Positions 16,456-24,848 of a DNA stretch of 44,177 bases are shown piece by piece. A model generated the notes under the pieces. The model did no database searches. It was not told where the DNA came from and saw only the letters and a program-made list of their open reading frames with translations. Within the stretch, counting starts at the first letter, position 1; every line of letters starts with the position of its first letter. Source of the stretch: CAYUWM01 sp964448395 (GTDB lineage Bacteria > Chloroflexota > Dehalococcoidia > E44-bin15); NCBI GenBank assembly GCA_964448395.1, contig CAYUWM010000006.1, forward strand, positions 1 to 44,177. The letters run 5' to 3'. A program made the translations under genes and the position numbers.

Positions 16456-17937
16456 ATGGCTGGAATTGCTGGAATTCTGGGTGCAGACAACGGACAGTTA
16501 GACCAGATGCTGGAGAGGACCAAGCACCGCGGTCCTCACGGTACATGGACCAACCGTGATGGACAAGTATCCATAGGATGCAACGAGCTGAACGTAGGTG
16601 CCGACTGCAAGGACGATTCGCATCACGCTTCCGACGGCAAGATAGCGGTGGTCATCGACGGACGCGTATACAACGACGATAAGGGTGAAAAAACCGATGC
16701 CGAGGCTCTACTGGACCTGTACAAAAAATACGGCACCAATTTTGCCAAGAAGCTGGATGGTGATTTCGCCTGCGCCGTATCCGACAATGGAAAGGTGACA
16801 CTGGCGCGCGACTGGGCCGGTGTAAAACCGATCTACTACGGCCACAACAACGGGAGTCTGTACTTTGCATCGGAGGCAAAGGCACTGGTGGGCATTGCGG
16901 AGGATGTAAAGGAGTTCCCACCGGGCTATGTTTATTCACGCGAACTGGGCTTCCAGCGGTTCTCCCTCGACGAGAATGAGACACCCGAATTCGAGAGCTT
17001 CGAACAGGCTAAGAAGGTGGTGAAACAACTGCTCATCGAGGCCACCGAGAAGCGGATGAAGGACAACTCGGTTAAGGGCGTGCTGCTCAGCGGCGGCCTG
17101 GACTCCAGCCTGATAACCTACATGGCAGCCCAGATAAAGCCGGATATAGAATGTTACACCGTAAGCATGGAGCAAGGCCAGGATCTGCCTCTGGCAAAGG
17201 ACGTTACTGAATACCTTGGGCTAAAGCACCATATCCTGATGTTCAGCGAGAAGGAGATAAACGAGATACTGCCACTGGCCATCCACCACCAGGAGATGTA
17301 CGAGGAAAGCTGCGTGCACGGCGCCATCGCCAATTTCATAGCGGGTCGATTCGTCAGCCCCATGGCCAAGTGCGTGTTCACCGGTGAAGGTGCGGATGAG
17401 TTATTCGATGGTTACGACGGACAATATAAAAAAGGCAACAATCCCGAAGAGGTAGCCGGTATCTGCGACAACCTGATAAACGTGGCCCACAATACAGCCT
17501 TGCAGCGGCTCGACAGGTTAAACGCCGCCAATGCCTATGAAAGCCGCACCCCGTTCCTCGACAACAGGGTGATGGGATTCAGCCTCAAGATACCGCTGGA
17601 GCACAAGATCCACGGCGAGGAGCAGACCGGCAAGTGGGTGGTGCGCAAGGCCTTCGAGGGCTGCCTGCCCGAACACATAATATTCCAGACCAAGCGTTTC
17701 TTCGCCCAGGGCTCGGGGGTGGCCTACATCATGCGGCAGCAGGCTGAGAAGCATATTACAGAGGCCGAGCTGGCAGAGTTCAACCGAACCGAGGGCAACC
17801 CCCATCTCGAATCGGTGGAGGAGCTGTACTACTACCGGATATTCAAAGAGACGCTTCCCGGCCCTCAATACGATCGGCTGGTGGGCAGATGGGACCCCCT
17901 GAGGCCGGATTTCTTCCTGAGGCAGGCGGGGGTATAG
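16456..17937 (+). CDS. Asparagine-synthetase-like ATP-dependent amidotransferase lacking the N-terminal Cys
   Basis: A 493-aa AsnB-like protein. The N-terminal half looks like the class II glutaminase fold but begins Met-Ala-Gly-Ile-Ala, where true AsnB begins Met-Cys-Gly-Ile; the Cys nucleophile is replaced by Ala. The C-terminal half has the PP-loop SGGLDSS (about 212-218) and GEGADELFDGYDG, so the adenylating half looks intact. ATG 16456 is chosen over the in-frame TTG at 16450 because AAGGAGGT (16441-16448) gives a normal 7-base spacing only for the ATG. It lies 34 bases after the corrinoid gene. It may use free ammonia or another amine, as beta-lactam synthetase-like relatives do; the product is unknown. 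Confidence 0.85.
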   Translation: MAGIAGILGADNGQLDQMLERTKHRGPHGTWTNRDGQVSIGCNELNVGADCKDDSHHASDGKIAVVIDGRVYNDDKGEKTDAEALLDLYKKYGTNFAKKLDGDFACAVSDNGKVTLARDWAGVKPIYYGHNNGSLYFASEAKALVGIAEDVKEFPPGYVYSRELGFQRFSLDENETPEFESFEQAKKVVKQLLIEATEKRMKDNSVKGVLLSGGLDSSLITYMAAQIKPDIECYTVSMEQGQDLPLAKDVTEYLGLKHHILMFSEKEINEILPLAIHHQEMYEESCVHGAIANFIAGRFVSPMAKCVFTGEGADELFDGYDGQYKKGNNPEEVAGICDNLINVAHNTALQRLDRLNAANAYESRTPFLDNRVMGFSLKIPLEHKIHGEEQTGKWVVRKAFEGCLPEHIIFQTKRFFAQGSGVAYIMRQQAEKHITEAELAEFNRTEGNPHLESVEELYYYRIFKETLPGPQYDRLVGRWDPLRPDFFLRQAGV

Positions 17938-18075
17938 CCCGTAAAATCAGCCAAAAAGATTCTGTTCGTCCACCTCGAGGATTACTGGAACCGCAGCTAC
18001 GACGACTACTGCTCGTTAGAAAAAGATAACCCCAACATCCGCTTCGCCCATGACGGCATGCGTCTGACAGTGTAA
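17938..18075 (+). other. Open in-frame extension after the TAG of the AsnB-like gene, without a start
   Basis: Directly after the TAG at 17935-17937 the same frame stays open for 45 codons to TAA 18073-18075. Its translation looks like real protein (KKILFVHLEDYWNRSYDDY and onward) rather than noise. No ATG, GTG or TTG with a ribosome site begins it. It could be a remnant of a decayed gene, or a stop-codon read-through tail. TAG is used as a normal stop elsewhere in the window, which argues against routine recoding. Confidence 0.35.
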
Positions 18076-18120
18076 AGAGCCAACCAACCCTAAAAACAGC
18101 TAGCGATTAGTTCATTCCGC

Positions 18121-18149
18121 TTGACAGTCGAGTATAATCAAGATATAAG
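18121..18149 (+). promoter_or_regulatory. Sigma70-type promoter of the multi-PAS signalling gene
   Basis: TTGACA (18121-18126), a 17-base spacer and TATAAG (18144-18149) form a near-consensus promoter; transcription should start near 18156, about 27 bases before the ATG at 18183. Confidence 0.75.
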
Positions 18150-18182
18150 ATGAAACAGTGACGCATCAGCTAAGGATCTTTT

Positions 18183-21100
18183 ATGGCAAATAAGGGCCAA
18201 AAAACAAAACAATCAAGTCCGCAAAGCGGCGAGGATAGGTTCAGGGAGCTGCTTGAATCACTGCCCCAGATGGTGTGTGAGACGGATCTGGAGGGGAACC
18301 TGACGTTCGCCAATAAGGTGGCCTTCGACACCTTCGGTTACAGCCAGCGGGATTTCGAACTTGGTATCAATATCTTCGATATGGTTTCCCCTGAGGACAG
18401 AGACGTGGCCATGGATAACCTGCTGAGGATAATCGCCGGTGAAAAGCTGGGCGCCGACGAATGCATGGCCCAGCGGAAAGATGGCACCAAGTTCCCGATC
18501 ATAGTTCAGGGAAGCCGTATTGTCAATGCTAAAGGTAAAGCCTCCGGATTCAGGTCATTTGTCATAGATATAAGTGAGCGAAAAAAAACAGAAGAGGCTC
18601 TCCGCGACTCGGAAGAGAAACTGCGCACCGTTTTTGAATCCATGGCAGACGCTATCGTCATCACCGATATGGAACTTAAAGTTATCGATGTAAATGAGGC
18701 TGCACTACGCATGGGGGGCTATAGTTCAAAGGAAGAACTCATAGGCATAAATGGACTTGACTTCATCTCTCCCAAAAACAGAATAAACGCGATCGAATCA
18801 TTCGGCAAGGCACTGGAATCGAGTCGCCCTGAAGAACGGCTGGAATACGCACTACTTCATAAGTCCGGCAGGGAACTGAACGTCGAATTAAGCATAGCGA
18901 TGCTGCACGACAGTTCCGGGAACCCAGCCGGATTCATCGCCATCGCCCGGGACGTTTTTGAGCGCAAGCGAACGGAGTCAGCGCTGAGGGAAAGCGAGGC
19001 CATGTTCAGAGAACTGTTTGAGAACATGAGCAGCGGCGTAGCCGTATATGAGCCTATAGATTCAGGTAAGCACTTCGTTTTCAAAGACCTCAACAGCGCA
19101 GGCGAGATGATCTCTAACGTAAAGAAGGATGAGCTTATCGGCAAAACCATTCACGAGGCCTTCCCTAACCTGAAACAATCGGGGCTGATTGACTCAGTAC
19201 GAAGGGTCTGGGAAACGGGAGAGCCGGAGCATGTACCGCCGATATATAACAAAGACGAACGCCGCTCCGGATGGAGAGAGAATAACATATATAAACTTCC
19301 TTCCGGCGATGTCGTTGCCGTCTATGACGATGTCACCGAGCGCATGGAGGCAGAGGAAGCGCTGCGGGAGTCGGAGGAAAAGTTCCGCCTGGTATTCGAA
19401 TCTATAGAAGATCTGCTCCTCGTCATGGATCTTGAGGGTATAATCGTAGAAGTTAACGAGGCAACACTTCATATATTCGGATACAGAAGTAAGGATGAAC
19501 TCATAGGCAGAAACAGCGCCGAATTGGTGGCAACGAAGGACCGTGGTAGAGTCATAAAAAATGCACTAAAAATTATAGAACAGGGCTCAGCCAGAGGGAT
19601 ATCAGAGTACCACGTCGTAACGCTTATAGCCGCAGATGGCCATGAATTCGAAGTTGAGTTCAGCATCGCTCTAGAGCGTGATGCCTCAGGTCAGGTTGTG
19701 GGCATCATCGGCATTGCTCACGACATCACCGAGCGCAAGCGCATGGAGGAAGCGCTGCGTGAGAGCGAAGAGAAACTCAGTGTCATGTTCTCATCCATCG
19801 AAGATGGAATCGTGGTCGTCGATCTGGCAGGTAATATCGTCGATGTGAACCGGGCAACGCTTCGCTTGCACGGTTATAGCAGCAGAGATGAGCTTATCAG
19901 TCGAAACAGCCTGGACCTCATCGCCGAGGATTCCCGAGCGGGGGCAATTGAGACTATGATGAAAGCGCTGGGGGAGAAACGGGGTGCCACACTGGAGTAC
20001 ACGCTGCTGAAAAAGGACGGGGGCAAGGCGGATGGCGAGGGTAGCGTCAATCTTTTTAGTGACAGCTCCGGGAATCCGCTCGGCATCGTTGTAGTGACCA
20101 GGGAGATCACTGCGCGCAAGCGAATAGAGCGAGCGCTGCGCGAATCTGAAGAGCGTTATCGCTCGGTGATAGAGAATGCAAACGATGCTATAGTTGTAGC
20201 CCAAGACGGTTTCCTCAGATTCTTTAACCCCAAGGCGATGGAGATCATGGGCTACTCACGGGATGAGCTTTCGTCCACACCCTTCCTCGATGTTATACAC
20301 CCCGACGACCGGCAGATGGTAGCCGACCGTCATCTGCGCCGACTCGCGGGTGAAGAGCTGCCCTCGGTATACGCCTTCCGCATCATTGACAAACGAGGCA
20401 ATATAAAATGGCTGGAGATCAACTCGGTGGTGATACAGTGGGAAGAGAAACCTGCTACCCTAAACTTCCTGAGCGATATCACCGAACGCAAGTCAGCGGA
20501 ACGGGTCCTCCAGAAACGCAATCGGGAACTCACCGCTATAAACGCTATAGCGCAGTCGCTGACTCAATATACCAGATTGAACAAGGTTCTTCAGACTGCG
20601 CTTTACAGCACCCTTGAGGTCACCGGCTTGCTCACTGGAGGCATATGGCTCCTCGATGAAGGCAAGGGTAAACTGGTACTTGCCATTCACAGGGGATTTG
20701 GCAGGAGATTCGAACGGGCTATGGTCAGAATGCCCATGGAAATAGGCGTCGCCGGTAAGGTGATGGCCATATCCGATATCCACGCAAACAAAGAGCTGCA
20801 TCCTAAGTACAAAGAGACAGCCCGCCTGGATGGCTTGCAATCCGCCATCAGCATTCCCCTTAAGTCAAAAGGTAAGACACTGGGAGTAATAAATTTATTC
20901 AGTCACAACCGCCGAGATTTCCCCGCTGAGGATATCCAATTGCTGGAGACAATAGGTGGCGAGATAGGTGTTGCCATCGAAAATGCTAAACTGCTCGAAA
21001 AGCTGAGTGAGCAATCCGAAACTGATGAACTGACCGGGCTGTATAACCGCCGCCATTTCTACGATACCCTCGATAACGAGACCTACAGTACATGGCGCTC

Positions 21101-22115
21101 CGGACGCTCTTTCTCCTTGGCCATACTCGACCTTGACGGTTTCAAGAGATACAATGACCGATTTGGCCACATCAGCGGCGATGCAGTGCTGAAGCACTTT
21201 GCCAACGCAATCAAGCTGGCTATACGCAAGAGTGATATCGCTTTCCGCTATGGCGGCGACGAGTTTGCTGTGATACTGCCATCAACCAGCGCCGATAGGG
21301 CTAAAAAGATTATCGAACGAATTAGAGATAAGTGGCCTAAAATTGCACAGGAACAGTATCCCGTTTTAGAAAACCCTATAAGGTTCAGCGCCGGAATAGC
21401 CCAGTTTCCCGACGATTCGGAAACGTCAGATGGCCTGGTTTTCCTGGCAGATACCTCCCTGTTTACCGCCAAAAGAGGCAAAGGCTACAAAACCACAATG
21501 GCATCCGAGCTCGGTGAACTCCCTATAGATGCCCGGGGCCCGGCAACGCTCGATCAGGTTTACGCCCTGGCATCCACCGTTGATGCCAGATCCCCCTACA
21601 CGTCCGGCCATTCTAACAGGGTCGCCACCGTAGCATCGGTGATAGGCAGGGCTATCGGGCTGTCTCCGGAGGAAATGGAACAGCTAACGACAGCCTCTTT
21701 GCTACATGACATCGGGAAGCTAGGCGTTCCCGACTTAATACTCAGGAAGCCTGAAACACTCACCAGAGACGAGCGTCGCGTAATAGAGAAACACGCTGCA
21801 GAAGGGGCTAAAATCCTCAGTCACGTGAGCGAGCTGACAGCACTGGCCCCCATAGTGCGGCATCACCATGAATGGTATAACGGAGAGGGCTATCCGGAAA
21901 GGCTGAAGGGTGAGGACATACCGCTGCTTTCCCGGATCATCACCGTGGCCGACTCGTACGACACCATGGTCACCCCACTGCCGCACCGGCAGGCTATGAC
22001 CCACGAAGATGCGCTGGACGAATTGAGGCGGTACGCGGGTGTACAGTTCGATCCCGATCTGGTAGAGTCATTCGCCGAAAGCGCCAGCGACGGCATTCCT
22101 CAGGCAGAAACCTGA
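18183..22115 (+). CDS. Multi-PAS, GAF, GGDEF and HD-GYP signalling protein
   Basis: A 1310-aa cytoplasmic protein with no visible membrane segment. About six PAS repeats fill residues 15-790, each linked by a coiled ERK(R/K)xxEEALRESEE connector. A GAF domain follows (about 800-950), then a GGDEF domain with an intact RYGGDEF near residue 1024, then an HD-GYP domain with LLHDIGKLGVP near 1175, HHE, and NGEGYP near 1233. It therefore could both make and degrade cyclic di-GMP, with the PAS/GAF array as sensor. ATG 18183 has AAGGA upstream. The gene stands alone under its own promoter and converges with the next minus-strand gene 12 bases away. The sensed signals are not known. Confidence 0.95.
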   Translation: MANKGQKTKQSSPQSGEDRFRELLESLPQMVCETDLEGNLTFANKVAFDTFGYSQRDFELGINIFDMVSPEDRDVAMDNLLRIIAGEKLGADECMAQRKDGTKFPIIVQGSRIVNAKGKASGFRSFVIDISERKKTEEALRDSEEKLRTVFESMADAIVITDMELKVIDVNEAALRMGGYSSKEELIGINGLDFISPKNRINAIESFGKALESSRPEERLEYALLHKSGRELNVELSIAMLHDSSGNPAGFIAIARDVFERKRTESALRESEAMFRELFENMSSGVAVYEPIDSGKHFVFKDLNSAGEMISNVKKDELIGKTIHEAFPNLKQSGLIDSVRRVWETGEPEHVPPIYNKDERRSGWRENNIYKLPSGDVVAVYDDVTERMEAEEALRESEEKFRLVFESIEDLLLVMDLEGIIVEVNEATLHIFGYRSKDELIGRNSAELVATKDRGRVIKNALKIIEQGSARGISEYHVVTLIAADGHEFEVEFSIALERDASGQVVGIIGIAHDITERKRMEEALRESEEKLSVMFSSIEDGIVVVDLAGNIVDVNRATLRLHGYSSRDELISRNSLDLIAEDSRAGAIETMMKALGEKRGATLEYTLLKKDGGKADGEGSVNLFSDSSGNPLGIVVVTREITARKRIERALRESEERYRSVIENANDAIVVAQDGFLRFFNPKAMEIMGYSRDELSSTPFLDVIHPDDRQMVADRHLRRLAGEELPSVYAFRIIDKRGNIKWLEINSVVIQWEEKPATLNFLSDITERKSAERVLQKRNRELTAINAIAQSLTQYTRLNKVLQTALYSTLEVTGLLTGGIWLLDEGKGKLVLAIHRGFGRRFERAMVRMPMEIGVAGKVMAISDIHANKELHPKYKETARLDGLQSAISIPLKSKGKTLGVINLFSHNRRDFPAEDIQLLETIGGEIGVAIENAKLLEKLSEQSETDELTGLYNRRHFYDTLDNETYSTWRSGRSFSLAILDLDGFKRYNDRFGHISGDAVLKHFANAIKLAIRKSDIAFRYGGDEFAVILPSTSADRAKKIIERIRDKWPKIAQEQYPVLENPIRFSAGIAQFPDDSETSDGLVFLADTSLFTAKRGKGYKTTMASELGELPIDARGPATLDQVYALASTVDARSPYTSGHSNRVATVASVIGRAIGLSPEEMEQLTTASLLHDIGKLGVPDLILRKPETLTRDERRVIEKHAAEGAKILSHVSELTALAPIVRHHHEWYNGEGYPERLKGEDIPLLSRIITVADSYDTMVTPLPHRQAMTHEDALDELRRYAGVQFDPDLVESFAESASDGIPQAET

Positions 22116-22127
22116 TACACCGGATGC

Positions 22128-23432
22128 CTAAACCGGCGTGATACGAAGCTTGATATCCTCCACCACCAGCTCGGCGCTCTTGGCGCAAGCCGGCAGGCCG
22201 AGCCAGCCCGGCGGCTTCACCCCGTCCCCCACGTTGTACAGGTTCTCTATGGGGGTCTTCTGCGGCATATCATACCCCGGCCAGCTGAAATACCCGGGGC
22301 AATCCCCCCGGAAATAGCTCACCGTCAATATCTCGGCTCTGCTGTCGAAATCCGGTATATTATCCCTCAATTCTTGAATGATCTGCGCCTTATCTGCCTT
22401 TACATCGTAAGGCGGCAGCGAGGAAAGCGGCGTCCCCCCCGCCATCAGCATGTGCTTCCCCTCCGGTGCAAGCGCCGGACAAACCAGCGTCGGCGTGTTC
22501 AGACAGCTCAACCTCTGCCCCAGTATGAACACCAGAGAGTCACAATCAACCAGCGGCTCATCGCTGGCGACATGCACCGCAATGAAAGGCGCCGGCCTCA
22601 GCTTTTCTTCCATCAGGTCGAGGTACCAGCGTTCGAAGTTGTCGTCCCCCGCCAATTCGACCGTCTTTCTGGGGCCGGTGTTGCTGACCACCGCCTTGGC
22701 CTTAATCGCCATCGACCCTGCTCCATTACGGACCACCACCCCACAGGCCTTCCCTCCCTCTACCACGATACGTTCTGCCGGACAACGGGTCATCACCCGA
22801 CTACCCTTGGCCTCTATCGCCTTTACCAGCGATTCCATCAACACCAGGTTACCGTGTGGGGCGATCCCGACCCCGGTGCCCTTTTGCGCTTTCAGATAAT
22901 CGAAGAATTTACCCGCCGGCAGCTCGTCATCGTTGATGAAATGCGTGGGGCTGACCATGGACCAGAATACCCGCATAATCCTCTCGTTATCCGTAAACTG
23001 ACTAACCCACTCGCGCAGCGAGATATTATCTCCGGGCTGCTGCCAAACGAATGCCTTCTTCAACCCCTCCATCACCCGCGCCGTCTCCGATTCGTCACGG
23101 GCAACCTTGGAGATGAACGACCGCATCCCCCCCTTGGCCGGCATATCGTAGTCCTTGCCGTCCACCCGATATCGAAATGGCGAAGCGAGAGTAACGTCCA
23201 TCCTGGCCCCCACCGAATCGAACACCCGCTCCACCACTCCCCCAGTCTCTATCTCTATAGCGCCGGTGGTGATCTTGTATCCCCTGTGCTCGATGGTGGA
23301 GTTCCTCCCCCCTATACGGTTCATTTTCTCCGTCACCAGCACCTTATATCCGCTTGCGGTCAGCAGTGCCGCCGCCGAGAGCCCCCCCATCCCGGAACCG
23401 ATAACTACCACATCATAACTGTCTTGCTCCAT
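22128..23432 (-). CDS. CrtI-like NAD(P)/FAD-dependent oxidoreductase, paralogue D
   Basis: A 434-aa flavoprotein of the same superfamily as the three in the first operon but on the opposite strand and shorter. The FAD motif GSGMGGLSAAALL is at about residues 12-24, followed by TEKMNRIGGRNST. The C-terminus has NLYNVGDGVKPPGWLG, the flavin-contacting end. Start ATG 23432 has GGAGG seven bases upstream. It is divergent from the UROD/MetE-like gene across a 143-base region with an inverted repeat. The substrate is unknown. Confidence 0.88.
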   Translation of the reverse strand: MEQDSYDVVVIGSGMGGLSAAALLTASGYKVLVTEKMNRIGGRNSTIEHRGYKITTGAIEIETGGVVERVFDSVGARMDVTLASPFRYRVDGKDYDMPAKGGMRSFISKVARDESETARVMEGLKKAFVWQQPGDNISLREWVSQFTDNERIMRVFWSMVSPTHFINDDELPAGKFFDYLKAQKGTGVGIAPHGNLVLMESLVKAIEAKGSRVMTRCPAERIVVEGGKACGVVVRNGAGSMAIKAKAVVSNTGPRKTVELAGDDNFERWYLDLMEEKLRPAPFIAVHVASDEPLVDCDSLVFILGQRLSCLNTPTLVCPALAPEGKHMLMAGGTPLSSLPPYDVKADKAQIIQELRDNIPDFDSRAEILTVSYFRGDCPGYFSWPGYDMPQKTPIENLYNVGDGVKPPGWLGLPACAKSAELVVEDIKLRITPV

Positions 23433-23522
23433 TTGAACCTCCGACTAAACCATTATCCGGGGAAAGTCGCAGCCAGTCAATCCCGCACAACACCGAATAC
23501 ATCAGAGCCGATTTGGGTATCG

Positions 23523-23551
23523 ACAATTATCGTAATATACCACGATATTGT
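23523..23551. promoter_or_regulatory. Inverted repeat in the divergent promoter region
   Basis: TATCGT (23528-23533) and ACGATA (23542-23547) are perfect inverted arms 8 bases apart; the flanks ACAAT and TTGT extend the symmetry with one base skipped. A TATACT hexamer follows at 23553-23558 and points to the gene at 23576. The position fits an operator serving one or both divergent genes. Confidence 0.4.
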
Positions 23552-23575
23552 TTATACTATGAATAAAGGGGCAAC

Positions 23576-24664
23576 ATGACAATCGATGCCAGCTGTAAAA
23601 CCACCGCCATGGGGATCATGCCCCACACCGATATCGATCGGGCGCTGGAACTGGCCTTGGGGCTGGATATCCCGTTCTTCCCCCAGCTCCCCAAGGTAGA
23701 CTTCCACGAGGACATGTACGCACAGGCATCGCAGAACTTCCCCGGCATCGAGGTTGACGTATCACACGAAAGGGTGGACTTCAATACCGAAAGATTTCAC
23801 CAGGAGATGAGCGACTACACGGACAGGATGGCCGATGCGAAAACCTTTAACCTGACCAGCGAATACTCAGTGGTCTACCACCGTTTCTTGGAGAAGGACT
23901 TAGGCAGCTACGAGGCGATACGGGGACAGCTCACCGGGCCGGTCAGCTTCGGGTTCAAGGTGGTGGACGAGAACAAGAAGCCCATCATTTACGACGACGA
24001 GATAAGGACTATACTGTTCGATTTCCTGCAGCGCAAAACCAACGTCCAGTACCAGCAGCTCAAACAGAAGAACCGCAACGCTTTCGTCTGGCTCGACGAG
24101 CCTGGCCTGGGGTGGGTCTTCAGCGGCCTGTCCGGCTACCTTGACCAACAGGCAAAGGAGGAGTACCGCGGCTTCCTCGACGGGCTCGAGGGGCCCAGGG
24201 CGCTGCACCTATGCGCCAACGTAAACCTGCCCTACCTGCTATCGCTGGGCCTGGACATCCTGTCATTCGATGCGTACCAGATCGAGACAATGCCCAGGGG
24301 GTATGCCTCATCGGTGGCCGATTTCACCGAGGCCGGCGGCATCGTGTGCTGGGGCATTGTGCCCACCGATTCGACAAACCTCAGCGCGGAGACGCCCGAC
24401 TCACTGGCACAGCGGCTTATCGATTATTGGGACGTGGTGGCCCAAAACTCCACTACTACGACAGAGCGCATTGCCCGGCAGGCCCTGATAGCACCAGCGC
24501 GGTGCTGTCTCAAGAACATCGGGCAGGTCGGCGCCACCGGTGAAAACGGCTCCCCGTCGGGAGCCTCATGCGGGCTCTCCAGTATCGAGGAGGAACTGGT
24601 AGAGAAGGCATTTGGGGTCATCAAAGAGGTATCGTCTATCTTACGTGATAAATACGGTATTTGA
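23576..24664 (+). CDS. UROD/MetE-like TIM-barrel protein
   Basis: A 362-aa protein of the uroporphyrinogen decarboxylase/cobalamin-independent methionine synthase fold. The start region AMGIMPHTD and PFFPQLPK fits a family often annotated as methionine synthase in anaerobes. Possible zinc ligands are His211 and Cys213 in LHLCAN, and Cys310/Cys311 in APARCCLKN, as expected for a thiol-activating methyltransferase of the MetE/MtaA type. It could transfer a methyl group between a corrinoid protein and a thiol, which would fit the corrinoid operon 6 kb upstream, but this is inference. ATG 23576 follows AAAGGGG. Confidence 0.75.
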   Translation: MTIDASCKTTAMGIMPHTDIDRALELALGLDIPFFPQLPKVDFHEDMYAQASQNFPGIEVDVSHERVDFNTERFHQEMSDYTDRMADAKTFNLTSEYSVVYHRFLEKDLGSYEAIRGQLTGPVSFGFKVVDENKKPIIYDDEIRTILFDFLQRKTNVQYQQLKQKNRNAFVWLDEPGLGWVFSGLSGYLDQQAKEEYRGFLDGLEGPRALHLCANVNLPYLLSLGLDILSFDAYQIETMPRGYASSVADFTEAGGIVCWGIVPTDSTNLSAETPDSLAQRLIDYWDVVAQNSTTTTERIARQALIAPARCCLKNIGQVGATGENGSPSGASCGLSSIEEELVEKAFGVIKEVSSILRDKYGI

Positions 24665-24670
24665 TTCCCA

Positions 24671-24753
24671 GAACCGCTCGGCGAAATCCCTTGACAACCG
24701 GCCTGCCCTGCGCTAGTATGCGTCTACCTATGGATTTCTATACCGAGCGGTTC
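24671..24753. repeat. 11-bp perfect inverted repeat enclosing a promoter
   Basis: GAACCGCTCGG (24671-24681) and CCGAGCGGTTC (24743-24753) are exact inverted copies 61 bases apart. A sigma70-like promoter, TTGACA (24691-24696), 17-base spacer, TAGTAT (24714-24719), lies between them. The repeat could bind a looping regulator, or fold in RNA read from upstream. Confidence 0.5.
24691..24719 (+). promoter_or_regulatory. Upstream sigma70-type promoter of the redox island
   Basis: TTGACA, exactly 17 bases, then TAGTAT. The start would be near 24726, about 100 bases before the second, Crp-dependent start. It could give basal expression of the flavodoxin-like gene at 24849. Confidence 0.5.
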
Positions 24754-24779
24754 GAACCTTTACCTGAGTCAACCCCGAT

Positions 24780-24822
24780 TGAGACTAAAGTCGCATACAT
24801 CACGATTGAACACCGTTAGAAT
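24780..24822 (+). promoter_or_regulatory. Crp-type site 1 with class II promoter
   Basis: TGAGA-CTAAAG-TCGCA (24780-24795) matches TGNGA-N6-TCNCA. Exactly 21 bases later comes TAGAAT (24817-24822), so the dyad centre sits at -41.5, the classic place for class II activation by Crp/Fnr proteins. It drives the flavodoxin-like gene at 24849. Confidence 0.75.
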
Positions 24823-24848
24823 CAACAAAGTACCGGAGGGACATATAA

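Noticed and set aside
16456..18075. Pyrrolysine read-through of the TAG ending the AsnB-like gene
   Set aside because: Many genes here end at TAG without further coding sequence, the MttB-like genes have no internal TAG, and no pyl gene is seen.
18121..18138. TTGACA with a TATAAT only 6 bases downstream as promoter
   Set aside because: The spacing is far too short; the same TTGACA pairs at 17 bases with TATAAG, which is accepted instead.
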